From the NCBI RefSeq assembly GCF_018403265.1, contig NZ_BOSI01000001.1, positions 310,001 through 374,000 on the forward strand: a DNA stretch of 64,000 nucleotides, read 5' to 3'. The notes beneath the pieces are model-generated. The model did no database searches, was not told the origin of the DNA, and was given only the letters and a program-made list of their open reading frames with translations. The translations under genes and the position numbers were made by a program. The DNA comes from Paenibacillus sp. J31TS4 (lineage in GTDB: Bacteria > Bacillota > Bacilli > Paenibacillales > NBRC-103111). The first letter of the stretch is position 1. Each line of letters begins with the position of its first letter. Positions 1-8,023 of this stretch are shown here, piece by piece.

Positions 1-11
1 CGCGTGCTGCC

Positions 12-1184
12 ATGCGCTGGACTGCGGCACTGCTGCCAGCGCTGGCCGGCTGTCTCATCTGGCTGCTCACCATGCGGACACAGCAGGGGGCGCTTCCCGG
101 GGTGACGGGCATCGCCTGGCTTCCCTACAATCTGTATGTTGCCTGGGCGTCCGAGCCGCTCTGGGAGCTGCTCGCCCATTATGTAACGGGGGACCGGGAT
201 CTTAAACTGTTCGTGCTGGCCTTCTCGTTTGTGCCCAGTCTGTCGTATTTGTACGGAGCCCGGCTCGGCCGGCTGCGCAGAATGGGGCGCATCCGGCCCC
301 GTACTGCACTGCTCGCAGCAGCGGGTCCGCTTGCTTTGCTGCTGTTGTTGTTCGGAGTGGCGGAAGGGACGGCGGGACGCCAAGAGTTCACGCTCGAGAC
401 GCTCCCGCGGCTGGACGGCGCCACGGCCGCCATTCCGTTCGGCGGCGTGCTGGTCGGCGAGCTGACGGGCGTCAACCGGGTTCAGGCGGCACAGGCGGTC
501 CACTTCACCACTACGCATCCCGCTTATTTGAACCTGATCAACGGCAAGGCGGATCTCATATTCGTCGCCGGCCCGTCGGAGGAGGAGCGGCGGCTCGCGG
601 CGGCGCAGGGCGTTGAGCTGAAGCTGATCCCAGTCGGAATGGATGCCTTCTTGTTTCTCGTCCATCGAGAGAATCCGGTGGACGGACTGACGAGCGCGCA
701 GGTGCGGGACATCTACACGGGGGACATCGGCAGCTGGCGGGAGGTAGGAGGCGAGGACAGCCCGATCGTCGCCTTCCAGCGCGACGAGAACTCCGGCAGC
801 CAAACCTTTATGCAGCAAAAGGTAATGGCGGGCCTCGCGCTCGCCGAACCGCCGACCATTCGCCGCATCACCGGGATGGGCGGCCTCATCGAATCGGTGG
901 CGGACTACCGGAATGCCAAAACGTCCATCGGCTATTCGTTTCTGTTCTATGCGAAGGAGATGAACCGCCATGAGGACGTGAAGTTTCTGGCGATCGACGG
1001 CGTCCCGCCCAGTCAGGAGGCAATCCGCCAAGGGACATATCCGTTCACGGCCCAGCTATACGCGGTCTCCCGCGCAGGGGAGCCGGAGGATGGTCCGGTC
1101 GGGCGGATTCTCGCCTGGCTGCAATCCCCGGCAGGCCGCAAGGCAGTGGAGCGAGGGGGCTTCGTTCCGCTGCAGCCGCAGTAA
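12..1184 (+). CDS. PstS-like phosphate-type substrate-binding protein with N-terminal membrane segments
   Basis: About 390 residues. The first 120 residues carry three hydrophobic segments (about 3-20, 65-83 and 99-117). Residues from about 130 to the end read as a periplasmic-binding-protein type 2 domain of the PstS class: a glycine-rich entry (IPFGG), a DENSGSQT segment like the PstS phosphate loop, and the C-terminal LAWLQSPAGRKAVE. PstS proteins are normally lipoproteins feeding the PstCAB importer; here the domain is tied to the membrane by helices instead of a lipobox, and no pst genes follow. The reading frame is open to the left edge and no clear ribosome binding site is visible before ATG 12, so the true start may lie outside the window. 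Role as a phosphate or anion sensor or scavenger is inference. Confidence 0.75.
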   Translation: MRWTAALLPALAGCLIWLLTMRTQQGALPGVTGIAWLPYNLYVAWASEPLWELLAHYVTGDRDLKLFVLAFSFVPSLSYLYGARLGRLRRMGRIRPRTALLAAAGPLALLLLLFGVAEGTAGRQEFTLETLPRLDGATAAIPFGGVLVGELTGVNRVQAAQAVHFTTTHPAYLNLINGKADLIFVAGPSEEERRLAAAQGVELKLIPVGMDAFLFLVHRENPVDGLTSAQVRDIYTGDIGSWREVGGEDSPIVAFQRDENSGSQTFMQQKVMAGLALAEPPTIRRITGMGGLIESVADYRNAKTSIGYSFLFYAKEMNRHEDVKFLAIDGVPPSQEAIRQGTYPFTAQLYAVSRAGEPEDGPVGRILAWLQSPAGRKAVERGGFVPLQPQ

Positions 1185-1194
1185 TAAGTCCGCT

Positions 1195-1224
1195 CTTTTC
1201 CAATATCCTGTCAGCTTATATAAT
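1195..1224 (+). promoter_or_regulatory. Possible sigma-A promoter before the 75-residue gene
   Basis: A perfect TATAAT lies at 1219-1224, about 75 bases before the next start codon. The -35 region 17 bases upstream is T-rich but poor, so the call is weak. Confidence 0.3.
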
Positions 1225-1299
1225 GTAGGCGGTGAGAAGGATGACGGACAACCGGTCCGCCCAGGGGAATCCCGGCGGACCGGTAGACAGGAGGAGCCA

Positions 1300-1527
1300 A
1301 TGGAGCAGTATCAGACGTTGATCGGCGTCGTGCTTGAGAAGCTGGAGCAGACATACAAGGAGATGCGGTTCAATTACGACGGCTTGTCGTCGATTTTGCA
1401 GCAGCATACCGAGGAAGAAAAGCAGACGGTGCCGGAGCTGATCACCATCGCTGAACTGAGGAACGGTTACGCGGAGTTCCTGCGCGCGATGGAAGCCCGG
1501 TACCCCGGCCTCCGGTCCGAAAATTAG
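1300..1527 (+). CDS. Small helical protein of unknown function
   Basis: 75 residues starting at ATG 1300, preceded by a good ribosome binding site (AGGAGG about five bases upstream). The frame is open further upstream, but only this start has a binding site. The sequence is charged and predicted helical (MEQYQTLIGVVLEKLEQ at the start), with no membrane segment, signal peptide or cysteine. I do not recognise a family. It lies between the PstS-like gene and a convergent small gene and is probably monocistronic. Confidence 0.6.
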   Translation: MEQYQTLIGVVLEKLEQTYKEMRFNYDGLSSILQQHTEEEKQTVPELITIAELRNGYAEFLRAMEARYPGLRSEN

Positions 1528-1663
1528 AGGCGAGCCGGCGGGCACCGGTCAGCATAGCCAAGACGCTGCTGGCCTTGGCAGATGTCGCTCCGGCGGGATA
1601 CGTAGAGACTGCTAGTAGAACTACCCGCCCGCAAGCAGACAACGCTAGGAACCAAAGAGCATA

Positions 1664-1699
1664 GAACGGCCCCGGATGATCGGTCAGCCGGGGCCGTTC
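1664..1699. terminator. GC-rich hairpin between convergent small genes
   Basis: A perfect 12-base inverted repeat (GAACGGCCCCGG / CCGGGGCCGTTC) with a 12-base loop sits between two convergent genes. It has no T-run on either side, so a bidirectional terminator role is inferred from position only. Confidence 0.45.
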
Positions 1700-1738
1700 G
1701 CGTGAGGCCGCCTGTCAGGTGCTTCACCGCAAGTGGAT

Positions 1739-1897
1739 TTAGATGTCGATGCCGTCCGGAATTCTCTCGTCCACTTCTTCGATATTGAGCTGTGTCTTGT
1801 CGTCCACCCGGAATCCGAGGCGTTCGTGCGCGTTCGTATCCTCGTAGATGGTGTCCGGATTCCCGTCCGTTTCCGGCTCGATGTGATCGTGGGGCAT
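1739..1897 (-). CDS. Short acidic protein, 52 residues, unknown function
   Basis: A short frame with a strong ribosome binding site (AGGAGG at 1905-1910, seven bases from the ATG). It begins MPHDHIEPETDGNPD and ends IPDGIDI. It is very acidic, has no cysteine or membrane segment, and matches no family I can name. The start signal and the neat fit between the hairpin at 1664-1699 and the upstream gene support a real gene. It is convergent with the 75-residue gene. Confidence 0.5.
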   Translation of the reverse strand: MPHDHIEPETDGNPDTIYEDTNAHERLGFRVDDKTQLNIEEVDERIPDGIDI

Positions 1898-2078
1898 AGT
1901 GTCGCCTCCTTTCTCCCGTAGCTTGTCCCTGCCGCTACCGGCTTATGTAGATTTTGGGAGAGACCGGCGGGCGGGACTTCCGTCCGCCTCGGCTGCCGGG
2001 AGAAGGCGGTTTGACCCGGCGCGCCGGCAAGCCTACAATGGAAGGATGGAAAACAGAACGTCAGGAGGATGAAGGAGT

Positions 2079-3167
2079 ATGAACGAACGAATCGCCGCCT
2101 TAACCCGTTATTTGGAGGAAGCTCAGCTGGACGCGATTCTGCTGACCGATCCCAAGCATGTGTATTATTTTACCGGCTATCTGTCCGACCCGCACGAGCG
2201 GCTGCTTGCTCTCGCGCTGCGCCGGGACGAGGAGCCGTTCCTGCTCGTGCCGTCTCTCGACGAAGAAGCGGCACGGGCCGTTTCCCGCGTGACGCAGATT
2301 CATAAGCACCAGGATACCGACAATGCGTATGAGCTGCTGGGGAGTCTGCTCGGCTCCGGGGTGCGCAGCCTCGGCATCGAGAAGCAGCACCTGACCGTAA
2401 GCCGTTATGAGCTGCTCGAGCAGTTCGTCGATGCGCAGCGGTACGCCGACGTGGAGCGTCCGGTCCGGGAGATGCGGGTGCGCAAATCGGCTGAGGAAAT
2501 CGCCAAGATCAAGCATGCGGTCCGACTCGTCGAGGAAGCGCTGGCCCGGACGATCCGCCAGGTCCGCGCCGGCGTCACCGAAATTGAGCTTGCGGCCGAA
2601 GCGGATTACCAGATGAAGAAGCTGGGAGCTGACGGACCGTCGTTCCAGACGACGGTTCTCGCGGGCGAGCGCTCGGCGCTTCCACACGGCGATCCCGGAC
2701 AGCGTGCACTTGCCGAGGGCGATCTGCTCCTGTTCGACATGGGCGTGCTGGCGGACGGGTACGTCTCGGATATTACCCGCACGTTTGCCTTCCGTTCGCT
2801 CGGAGACCGGCTGCGGACTGTCTATGATACGGTTCTTCAGGCAAACCGGCTCGGCATCGAGGCAATCCGTCCCGGCCAGCCGCTTCGGGAGGTCGACCAA
2901 GCCGCCCGCGCCTTTATTGAAGCCCAGAGCTTCGGTCCGTATTTTCAGCACCGGGTCGGGCATGGGCTCGGGATGGATGTGCACGAGTATCCGTCCGTGC
3001 ACGGCGCCAACGAAGACCTGCTGACCGAGGGCATGGTGCTGACGGTCGAACCCGGTATCTACCTGCCGGGAGAAGGCGGCGTGCGCATCGAGGACGACGT
3101 GCTGGTCACGGCATCCGGGTGCGAGGTACTGACGTCGTTCCGGAAGGATTTGACGATTCTGGAGTAA
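2079..3167 (+). CDS. M24 family Xaa-Pro peptidase
   Basis: 362 residues, a cytoplasmic metallopeptidase that cuts X-Pro bonds. The N-terminal creatinase-type domain spans about residues 1-130 and the pita-bread M24 domain about 140-350. All five metal ligands are visible: Asp in LLFDMG (about 220), Asp in SDITRTF (about 231), His in GHGLGMDVHE (about 294), Glu in VEPGIY (about 324) and Glu in RIEDDVL (about 338). Length and spacing fit the YqhT/PapA-like peptidases of Bacillus; whether it is a dipeptidase (PepQ) or an aminopeptidase P cannot be decided by reading. ATG 2079 is preceded by AGGAGG and AAGGAG. It appears monocistronic with its own terminator. Confidence 0.9.
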   Translation: MNERIAALTRYLEEAQLDAILLTDPKHVYYFTGYLSDPHERLLALALRRDEEPFLLVPSLDEEAARAVSRVTQIHKHQDTDNAYELLGSLLGSGVRSLGIEKQHLTVSRYELLEQFVDAQRYADVERPVREMRVRKSAEEIAKIKHAVRLVEEALARTIRQVRAGVTEIELAAEADYQMKKLGADGPSFQTTVLAGERSALPHGDPGQRALAEGDLLLFDMGVLADGYVSDITRTFAFRSLGDRLRTVYDTVLQANRLGIEAIRPGQPLREVDQAARAFIEAQSFGPYFQHRVGHGLGMDVHEYPSVHGANEDLLTEGMVLTVEPGIYLPGEGGVRIEDDVLVTASGCEVLTSFRKDLTILE

Positions 3168-3187
3168 TGGGTATAAGCAGCCCTTAA

Positions 3188-3218
3188 CGCCAGCCGGGCA
3201 TCCGGCCGGCGTTTTTTT
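3188..3218 (+). terminator. Rho-independent terminator of the M24 peptidase gene
   Basis: Stem CGCCAGCCGG / CCGGCCGGCG (one mismatch), loop GCAT, followed by seven T residues. Confidence 0.9.
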
Positions 3219-3299
3219 GTGCGCATTGATAAGTTTTATGAAACTTCCACCGGATTGCCGCGTATGGTAAAAAGATTGACAATATCTGGTGGAAATGGA

Positions 3300-5660
3300 G
3301 TGAATGACATTAGCAAACGGACAAGCAAACGAAAGTGGCCGAAAGTGGCCGCGGCGATTACAGCGCTCAGCATTGCCTCGTTGACGCCGACCGCCGTGTT
3401 CGCGGATGCCGCTACGGAAAAATGGATGCTTATGCAGGCCGCCGGCGAGATTCCAATGTCTCCCTCGACTGAGGTCAAGCCGGAAGCGAAGATTACGGGA
3501 GACGATGCGGTTGCTGCCGTTCGCAAGCTGTTCCCGCAATTCGAGAACTATACGGTTACCAGTGTGAATCTGGGCGACACGGGCTCGTATCCGCCCCGGT
3601 ACCAGAACGTATGGACGATTCAATGGGAGCTGCGGGACGGCAACGGCAGCTACGGCTTCAGCAGCATGGTCGATTCGATGACCGGCGAGATCCTTCAGGC
3701 GAGCATGCCGTACGAGGACAAGTTTGGGGAGCCGACGTATTACCCGGCCAAGGTAAGCCAGGAGGAGGCGCTCGACCTCGCCAAGGCGTTCATCCGCAAG
3801 GCCGCTCCGTCACTGGACCCGGCCAGCGTGCACTACAATGAAGGCCTCCCATATCTGTATCCGCAGGCGCTGTTCGGTCCGGTCAACTATCAATTTTCCT
3901 TCAATCTGGATGTTAACGGAGTGAGAAGCCAGAGCGAGTCGATCTACATAACGATGAATGGAAGCGGTGACATAACGGCTTATCAACGGTCGAACCAGTC
4001 GGCGGCTTATCCGTCTTCGACACCGGCCATCCGTGCGGAGGACGCAGAGGCGGCGTTCCGCTCGGCTCTAGAGATGACCCTGCAATATGTGCCATCATAC
4101 TCCTCGTATGGCATGGAAAAGAAATGGACGCTTGCCTGGACGCCGGCCCCAGCGTCGTCTTATGTGGTTGATGCCCAGACCGGGGACTTCCTCGACGGAC
4201 AAGGAAACAAAGTCCCGGGCGTGCCGCTCGGCTTTGATGCGATCGAGAAGCAGGACAACGTCTTTGTTCCGGCCAATCCGGGGAAGGACGGACTGTCGGG
4301 CGAAGAGGCGGCGAAGCTCGTCGAGGATACGCTGCAGCTGCCTGCCGAGAAGAAGCGGTCGGGCCAATATTCGCGAACCGACGGAGGGTACGCCAACAAA
4401 GGCCAGAAGCTGTGGGACCTGAGCTGGATGGAAGAGGCGAACGCCCCTCAAGGGTACCCGAATTCCAGCCGGGCGACGGTAGACGCCGCCACCGGCCAGC
4501 TGCTTCAGTTCCACTTGAACAGCTACGGGCCGCCGTGGATGCAGCCGGAGCAAAAGGGCGAGAAGATCAGCCGGGAGGAAGCACGTGCGATTGCGCTTGA
4601 TCTCGTCCAGCGGCTTTACCCGAATGCTTCCGAAGAGCTGAAGCTGCAGGCGTTTGATCCAAGCCGGGCAGACGAACCGAACTTTTCCTTCTATTTTCAA
4701 AGAATGCATGCCGGTATTCTCGTCAGCGGTGACAGCGTCAATGTAACGCTGGATGGGCAGGGCAAGCTGGTTGACTATTATGTCAACCGGACGATCGGCC
4801 TGGAAGAGCAGCTCAAGGGCTTGGCCGCCAAAACGACCAAGGAAGAGGCCAGTGCGCTCTATAGGAAAGAAATGAAGGCACAGCTGGAATATGTCATGTA
4901 CGGCGGCTATTATACGCCAAGCGGAAAACCGGAGCCTGTCTCCGTGAAGCTCGTCTACCGGTTCGTGACTGCCGATCCGGATAAGCAGGCGATGGCGATT
5001 GACGCATCGACGGGACAGTGGAAGCGGATAGGCTGGCTCCTGCCTGAGCAGAGAGGCAAGCAGGGCCCTGCGCCGGCGGAGATTACCTCTCACCGCGCGG
5101 CCGAGGCGCTCGGCGTCCTCTGGCGCTACCAAGTTATCCAGCCGGATAGTACCGGCAAGGTGAAGACGGACGAAGCGTTGACGGTCGGCAGCTGGATGAC
5201 CATGATGGCCCGCGCCGTGAACCCGGGCTACGAGCAGATGCTCCCGTATTTCTCGTCGGGGAACCCCGCCGCGCAGGAAGAAGCGTCCAAGAAGCCTTAT
5301 GCCGCTGAGCTCGAGCTGTTCAAGCAGTTCAATTGGCTTACGGCGAAGGAAGCGGCAGCGATCGATCCGGAGGCGACGCTCACACGCGAACGGCTGGCCG
5401 ACAGCCTCGTTCACATTTTGCATTACAGCAAGCTTGCGGGGACGATCAAGAGCTCCGCTCTAGAGGCGCTCAAGGACAAAGTCGACCTCGATCCTGCCTA
5501 CGCCGGAGAGGTAGCGCTTGCCCTGCAGCTTGAGCTGCTCAAGCCGGCCACCGACCAGCGCTTCGAGCCGAAGAAGGCAGTTACGCTGGCGGAAGCCGCC
5601 GAAGCGATGCTCAGGCTGCTTGCCCTGCAGGGCAAGGTCGATCAGTTGATCAGCCGCTGA
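3300..5660 (+). CDS. Secreted YcdB/PepSY-like protein with C-terminal SLH-like repeats
   Basis: 786 residues from GTG 3300, which has a TGGTGG binding site close upstream; the frame is open back to ATG 3219 and ATG 3264, so the start is uncertain. A signal peptide ends near ITALSIASLTPTAVFA. The body carries several copies of a YcdB/PepSY-type unit that ends in a VDAxTG turn (for example VDSMTGEIL, VDAQTGDFL, VDAATGQLL, IDASTGQW). The last about 190 residues, from SHRAAEALGVLW, look like degenerate S-layer homology repeats. PepSY-type domains are often linked to protease inhibition or to the cell envelope; the role here is inferred only as an envelope protein. A terminator follows directly. 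Confidence 0.7.
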   Translation: MNDISKRTSKRKWPKVAAAITALSIASLTPTAVFADAATEKWMLMQAAGEIPMSPSTEVKPEAKITGDDAVAAVRKLFPQFENYTVTSVNLGDTGSYPPRYQNVWTIQWELRDGNGSYGFSSMVDSMTGEILQASMPYEDKFGEPTYYPAKVSQEEALDLAKAFIRKAAPSLDPASVHYNEGLPYLYPQALFGPVNYQFSFNLDVNGVRSQSESIYITMNGSGDITAYQRSNQSAAYPSSTPAIRAEDAEAAFRSALEMTLQYVPSYSSYGMEKKWTLAWTPAPASSYVVDAQTGDFLDGQGNKVPGVPLGFDAIEKQDNVFVPANPGKDGLSGEEAAKLVEDTLQLPAEKKRSGQYSRTDGGYANKGQKLWDLSWMEEANAPQGYPNSSRATVDAATGQLLQFHLNSYGPPWMQPEQKGEKISREEARAIALDLVQRLYPNASEELKLQAFDPSRADEPNFSFYFQRMHAGILVSGDSVNVTLDGQGKLVDYYVNRTIGLEEQLKGLAAKTTKEEASALYRKEMKAQLEYVMYGGYYTPSGKPEPVSVKLVYRFVTADPDKQAMAIDASTGQWKRIGWLLPEQRGKQGPAPAEITSHRAAEALGVLWRYQVIQPDSTGKVKTDEALTVGSWMTMMARAVNPGYEQMLPYFSSGNPAAQEEASKKPYAAELELFKQFNWLTAKEAAAIDPEATLTRERLADSLVHILHYSKLAGTIKSSALEALKDKVDLDPAYAGEVALALQLELLKPATDQRFEPKKAVTLAEAAEAMLRLLALQGKVDQLISR

Positions 5661-5690
5661 TTGTTCCGCCGAGCATTGTGAAATACGGGA

Positions 5691-5726
5691 AACCTCTTTT
5701 GGCCCAGTAGCCAAAAGAGGTTTTTC
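5691..5726 (+). terminator. Terminator after the YcdB-like gene
   Basis: Perfect stem AACCTCTTTTGG / CCAAAAGAGGTT with an 8-base loop, then a T-run. Confidence 0.9.
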
Positions 5727-5893
5727 TATCTGACTCCATCTGATAAGGTGAGACATTGTCCCTTGTTCAACTAACGGAGAACGATAGGTTTGTTCATGAA
5801 TACTTTCACGCAGGGAGGATGGATGAGATGTTGCGTATAGTTAAGCAGAAATCCTGAGATCCGAGGTGTTTTTACCAGTATTAAGGAGGTAGG

Positions 5894-6106
5894 ATGGAAC
5901 CGAAAAGAAAAGATGAATCGCAATATAGCGGCCTTCCTTTAATGATGATTGTGGCTCTCTATTTTTTGTCACAGCATTGGCTCGTTAATCTCTTCCTAGA
6001 TTGGGGATTAGATCCGGATAAATCAGACTATTTAGTAATCGCTATTCTTACTGTTTATGCAATTGGATATTATACGTGTTATTTTCAGAACAAACTTAAA
6101 AAGTAG
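5894..6106 (+). CDS. Small membrane protein, 70 residues
   Basis: Starts at ATG 5894 behind a strong binding site (TAAGGAGGTAGG). Two hydrophobic segments are visible (LMMIVALYFLSQ and YLVIAILTVYAIGYYTCYF) with a lysine-rich C-terminus. No family recognised. The gene is clearly more AT-rich than its left neighbour, suggesting a different origin. The 230 bases before it hold only the previous terminator and a very short frame starting at about 5829, probably meaningless. Confidence 0.65.
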   Translation: MEPKRKDESQYSGLPLMMIVALYFLSQHWLVNLFLDWGLDPDKSDYLVIAILTVYAIGYYTCYFQNKLKK

Positions 6107-6188
6107 ACTTAGTACGTCTGCAGAACTTACGGCCTCGTCAGGAAAAAACGCAACAGCTTTTGCTATTTGGTTGATAGGAGTGAGAGGA

Positions 6189-6222
6189 AGAGAGGTACGG
6201 TAATGTTGCCGTACCTCTCTAT
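6189..6222 (+). terminator. Terminator-like hairpin after the 70-residue gene
   Basis: Perfect 12-base stem AGAGAGGTACGG / CCGTACCTCTCT with an 8-base loop. The T-rich tail (ATTCATTTT) is imperfect. The following 260 bases to the next start are AT-rich and hold nothing I can identify. Confidence 0.7.
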
Positions 6223-6490
6223 TCATTTTGAGCTTGACAGCTTAAACGGGCTTACCATGAAATATATAAACGGAGAATGTGTTCCTTTCACCAAGTTTTG
6301 TGACCTTTAAATATAGCCACTTGGCAGGAAGATACAGAGATAATGCTAAATGCTTCATATTGACACTCGGAAGACAACGGAATAAGAAATCTGCTATAGC
6401 GTGATACTAACAATCTAAGGAATGTCAGATATAATGTGAAGATAAAAAATGGTCTTCTAAAAATAGATGACAAGAAAGGAGTTGGGAAAA

Positions 6491-6862
6491 ATGGGGAAAA
6501 CCATTGTAATTGCTTTATTGCTTTCTGTGATAGCGGGGATCGGTGTCTCAACTGCAGTCGATTCAAACACCCGAACTATAAGCGATAAGGAAGTCGTTAA
6601 TTACCCTGTCAATGAGCAAGGGCAAACATATGGACAAGGCCCATATCCTCCAGGCCCTTCAAAGGAACCAGACTTGATAAAAGCAGTTGGTGAAAATGGT
6701 GTGGTCGGTTATGTAAAGTCTTCAGATTTAGATCCAAAAGTAAATTCTCCGGAAGAGGCCGTAGCATACCAAAAATCCAAAGAAGGACAAGGTGGTATAA
6801 CAATACCCCTATATGAAGCAGATGGGAAGACGGTTATCGGAACTTTTAAAGTTGGAAATTAA
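6491..6862 (+). CDS. Small exported or membrane-anchored protein, unknown function
   Basis: 123 residues from ATG 6491, chosen because AAGGAG lies nine bases upstream; an upstream in-frame ATG at 6467 has none. The N-terminus (MGKTIVIALLLSVIAGIGV) is a signal peptide or anchor. The body is Pro/Gly-rich (QGPYPPGPS) and ends in a small beta-rich unit (ITIPLYEADGKTVIGTFKVG). No family recognised. AT-rich like the previous small gene. Confidence 0.6.
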   Translation: MGKTIVIALLLSVIAGIGVSTAVDSNTRTISDKEVVNYPVNEQGQTYGQGPYPPGPSKEPDLIKAVGENGVVGYVKSSDLDPKVNSPEEAVAYQKSKEGQGGITIPLYEADGKTVIGTFKVGN

Positions 6863-6990
6863 CCTAGATGACGCAAACAACAGCTTGATAGACGACGTTT
6901 TAATTGCCACACTTACAGGCGCTAGCAATAGAAAGGCCGGGAGTGTATACACAATATTTCAAAGCGGCTAACAAGACGAAGATAGTTTTT

Positions 6991-7028
6991 CACCTTATTG
7001 AAGAAGTGTTCAATAAGGTGCTTTTTTT
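6991..7028 (+). terminator. Rho-independent terminator
   Basis: Perfect 12-base stem CACCTTATTGAA / TTCAATAAGGTG with a 6-base loop, followed by C and a T7 run. It ends the transcript of the small exported protein. Confidence 0.9.
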
Positions 7029-7250
7029 GTATATTTACTTATCCCGCTTGCGCTATACCTTGAGATTTCTCTTGCATAGGAGAACCAGTATAATTTTTTG
7101 CTTGGCAAGTAGCCTTAGGAACCGGTTGGTACTGTACTCAATCGGCGAGATCGTTGTTTTGAATCAATTTGTCTCTACAAGCGGATTCGTATGGATGGAT
7201 TGCCGCAATTGGATTCGCATGGAAGTCGGCATAATAAGCCCACCTGGAAG
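7029..7250. other. Intergenic stretch without a recognisable gene
   Basis: Between the terminator and the tetR promoter there is about 220 bases of mixed sequence. Frames are open but lack binding sites or recognisable products. Confidence 0.4.
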
Positions 7251-7253
7251 GGA

Positions 7254-7310
7254 TTGACAAAACGAATTGGCGGTTGTATTCTATCCATGCAAGCAAGTAC
7301 TTGCATGGAT
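7254..7310 (+). promoter_or_regulatory. Promoter and TetR operator (autoregulation)
   Basis: TTGACA (7254-7259), a 17-base spacer and TATTCT (7277-7282) form a near-ideal sigma-A promoter. Directly downstream, 7283-7310 is a perfect inverted repeat of 11-base arms (ATCCATGCAAG / CTTGCATGGAT) around a 6-base centre. The same core recurs before the next gene, so this is very likely the operator of the TetR protein encoded just downstream. Confidence 0.85.
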
Positions 7311-7344
7311 GCATGCAAGGGAAGAGAAAACGGAGGCGGATGAA

Positions 7345-7929
7345 ATGGAACAGACACCGGAAGAGACACGGGAGCGCATCCTCCAGGCGACGGGCCTTCT
7401 CATGCGCCGGCATGGCTTCAAGGCGGTTACCACCAAAGCGATTGCCAAGGAAGCGGGAGTGAACGAGTCTACGCTGTTCCGCCATTTTGGCAGCAAGAAG
7501 GGGATTGTGGAAGCGCTCGTCCAGCGTTACTCCTACATGCCGCTGTTCCGAGGGCTGCTGGATCGGCTGGAGGGTGATCTGGAGAGGGACCTTGCTCAGA
7601 TGGCTAATGCCTATCAATCGTTCATGAGGCAGAACGGGGATATGGTCATTCTCGCGCTGCGGGATGCCGGCGCCTTCGAAGAGCTGGACGAGAGGGCGGC
7701 CAGTGTGCCCAAGGAATTCAAGGATTGTTTAATCGACTATTTCGCAAGCATGAGAGAGAGGGGCTTGCTGGGCGACACGGATCTGGAGGCGCAAGCGATG
7801 GGCTTTATTTGGCTGAACCTGGGATTTTTCCTCTCCCGTTCCCTGTTCGGGGACCGGATCACGACCGTCGATCAAGAGAGATTCCTGCAGCACAGCGTCG
7901 CGGCATTCGCACGAGGGCTGCGCAGCTAG
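7345..7929 (+). CDS. TetR/AcrR family transcriptional regulator
   Basis: 194 residues from ATG 7345 (CGGAGG seven bases upstream); the frame is open further upstream but that part would run through the operator. The N-terminal helix-turn-helix is typical (TTKAIAKEAGVNESTLFRHFGSK, about residues 28-50). The C-terminal ligand domain is helical and not assignable to an effector. Operators sit in front of this gene and in front of the flavin monooxygenase gene that follows, so the protein probably represses both and is released by a substrate of that enzyme. Confidence 0.9.
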   Translation: MEQTPEETRERILQATGLLMRRHGFKAVTTKAIAKEAGVNESTLFRHFGSKKGIVEALVQRYSYMPLFRGLLDRLEGDLERDLAQMANAYQSFMRQNGDMVILALRDAGAFEELDERAASVPKEFKDCLIDYFASMRERGLLGDTDLEAQAMGFIWLNLGFFLSRSLFGDRITTVDQERFLQHSVAAFARGLRS

Positions 7930-7947
7930 CGGCTCGCTGCGCCCACT

Positions 7948-7967
7948 ATGCAAGCAAGTGCTTGCAT
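7948..7967 (+). promoter_or_regulatory. Second TetR operator, before the flavin monooxygenase gene
   Basis: ATGCAAG-N6-CTTGCAT, the same core and spacing as the site at 7283-7310. It lies 56 bases before the next start codon. No convincing -35/-10 pair is visible around it. Confidence 0.75.
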
Positions 7968-8023
7968 GGACTGGATGTTTGCAAGCCCAGCTTGAAGGCT
8001 AGAGATAAGGGGAGGTCATCGGA

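Noticed and set aside
1739-1921. Plus-strand frame at 1733-1921
   Set aside because: It is antisense to the 52-residue gene, which has the AGGAGG site at correct spacing.
2100-3623. 507-residue minus-strand open frame
   Set aside because: It mirrors the M24 peptidase gene and runs across its terminator; the plus strand has the real motifs.
4095-5423. 442-residue minus-strand open frame
   Set aside because: Shadow of the YcdB-like gene, Arg/Leu-rich without domain sense.
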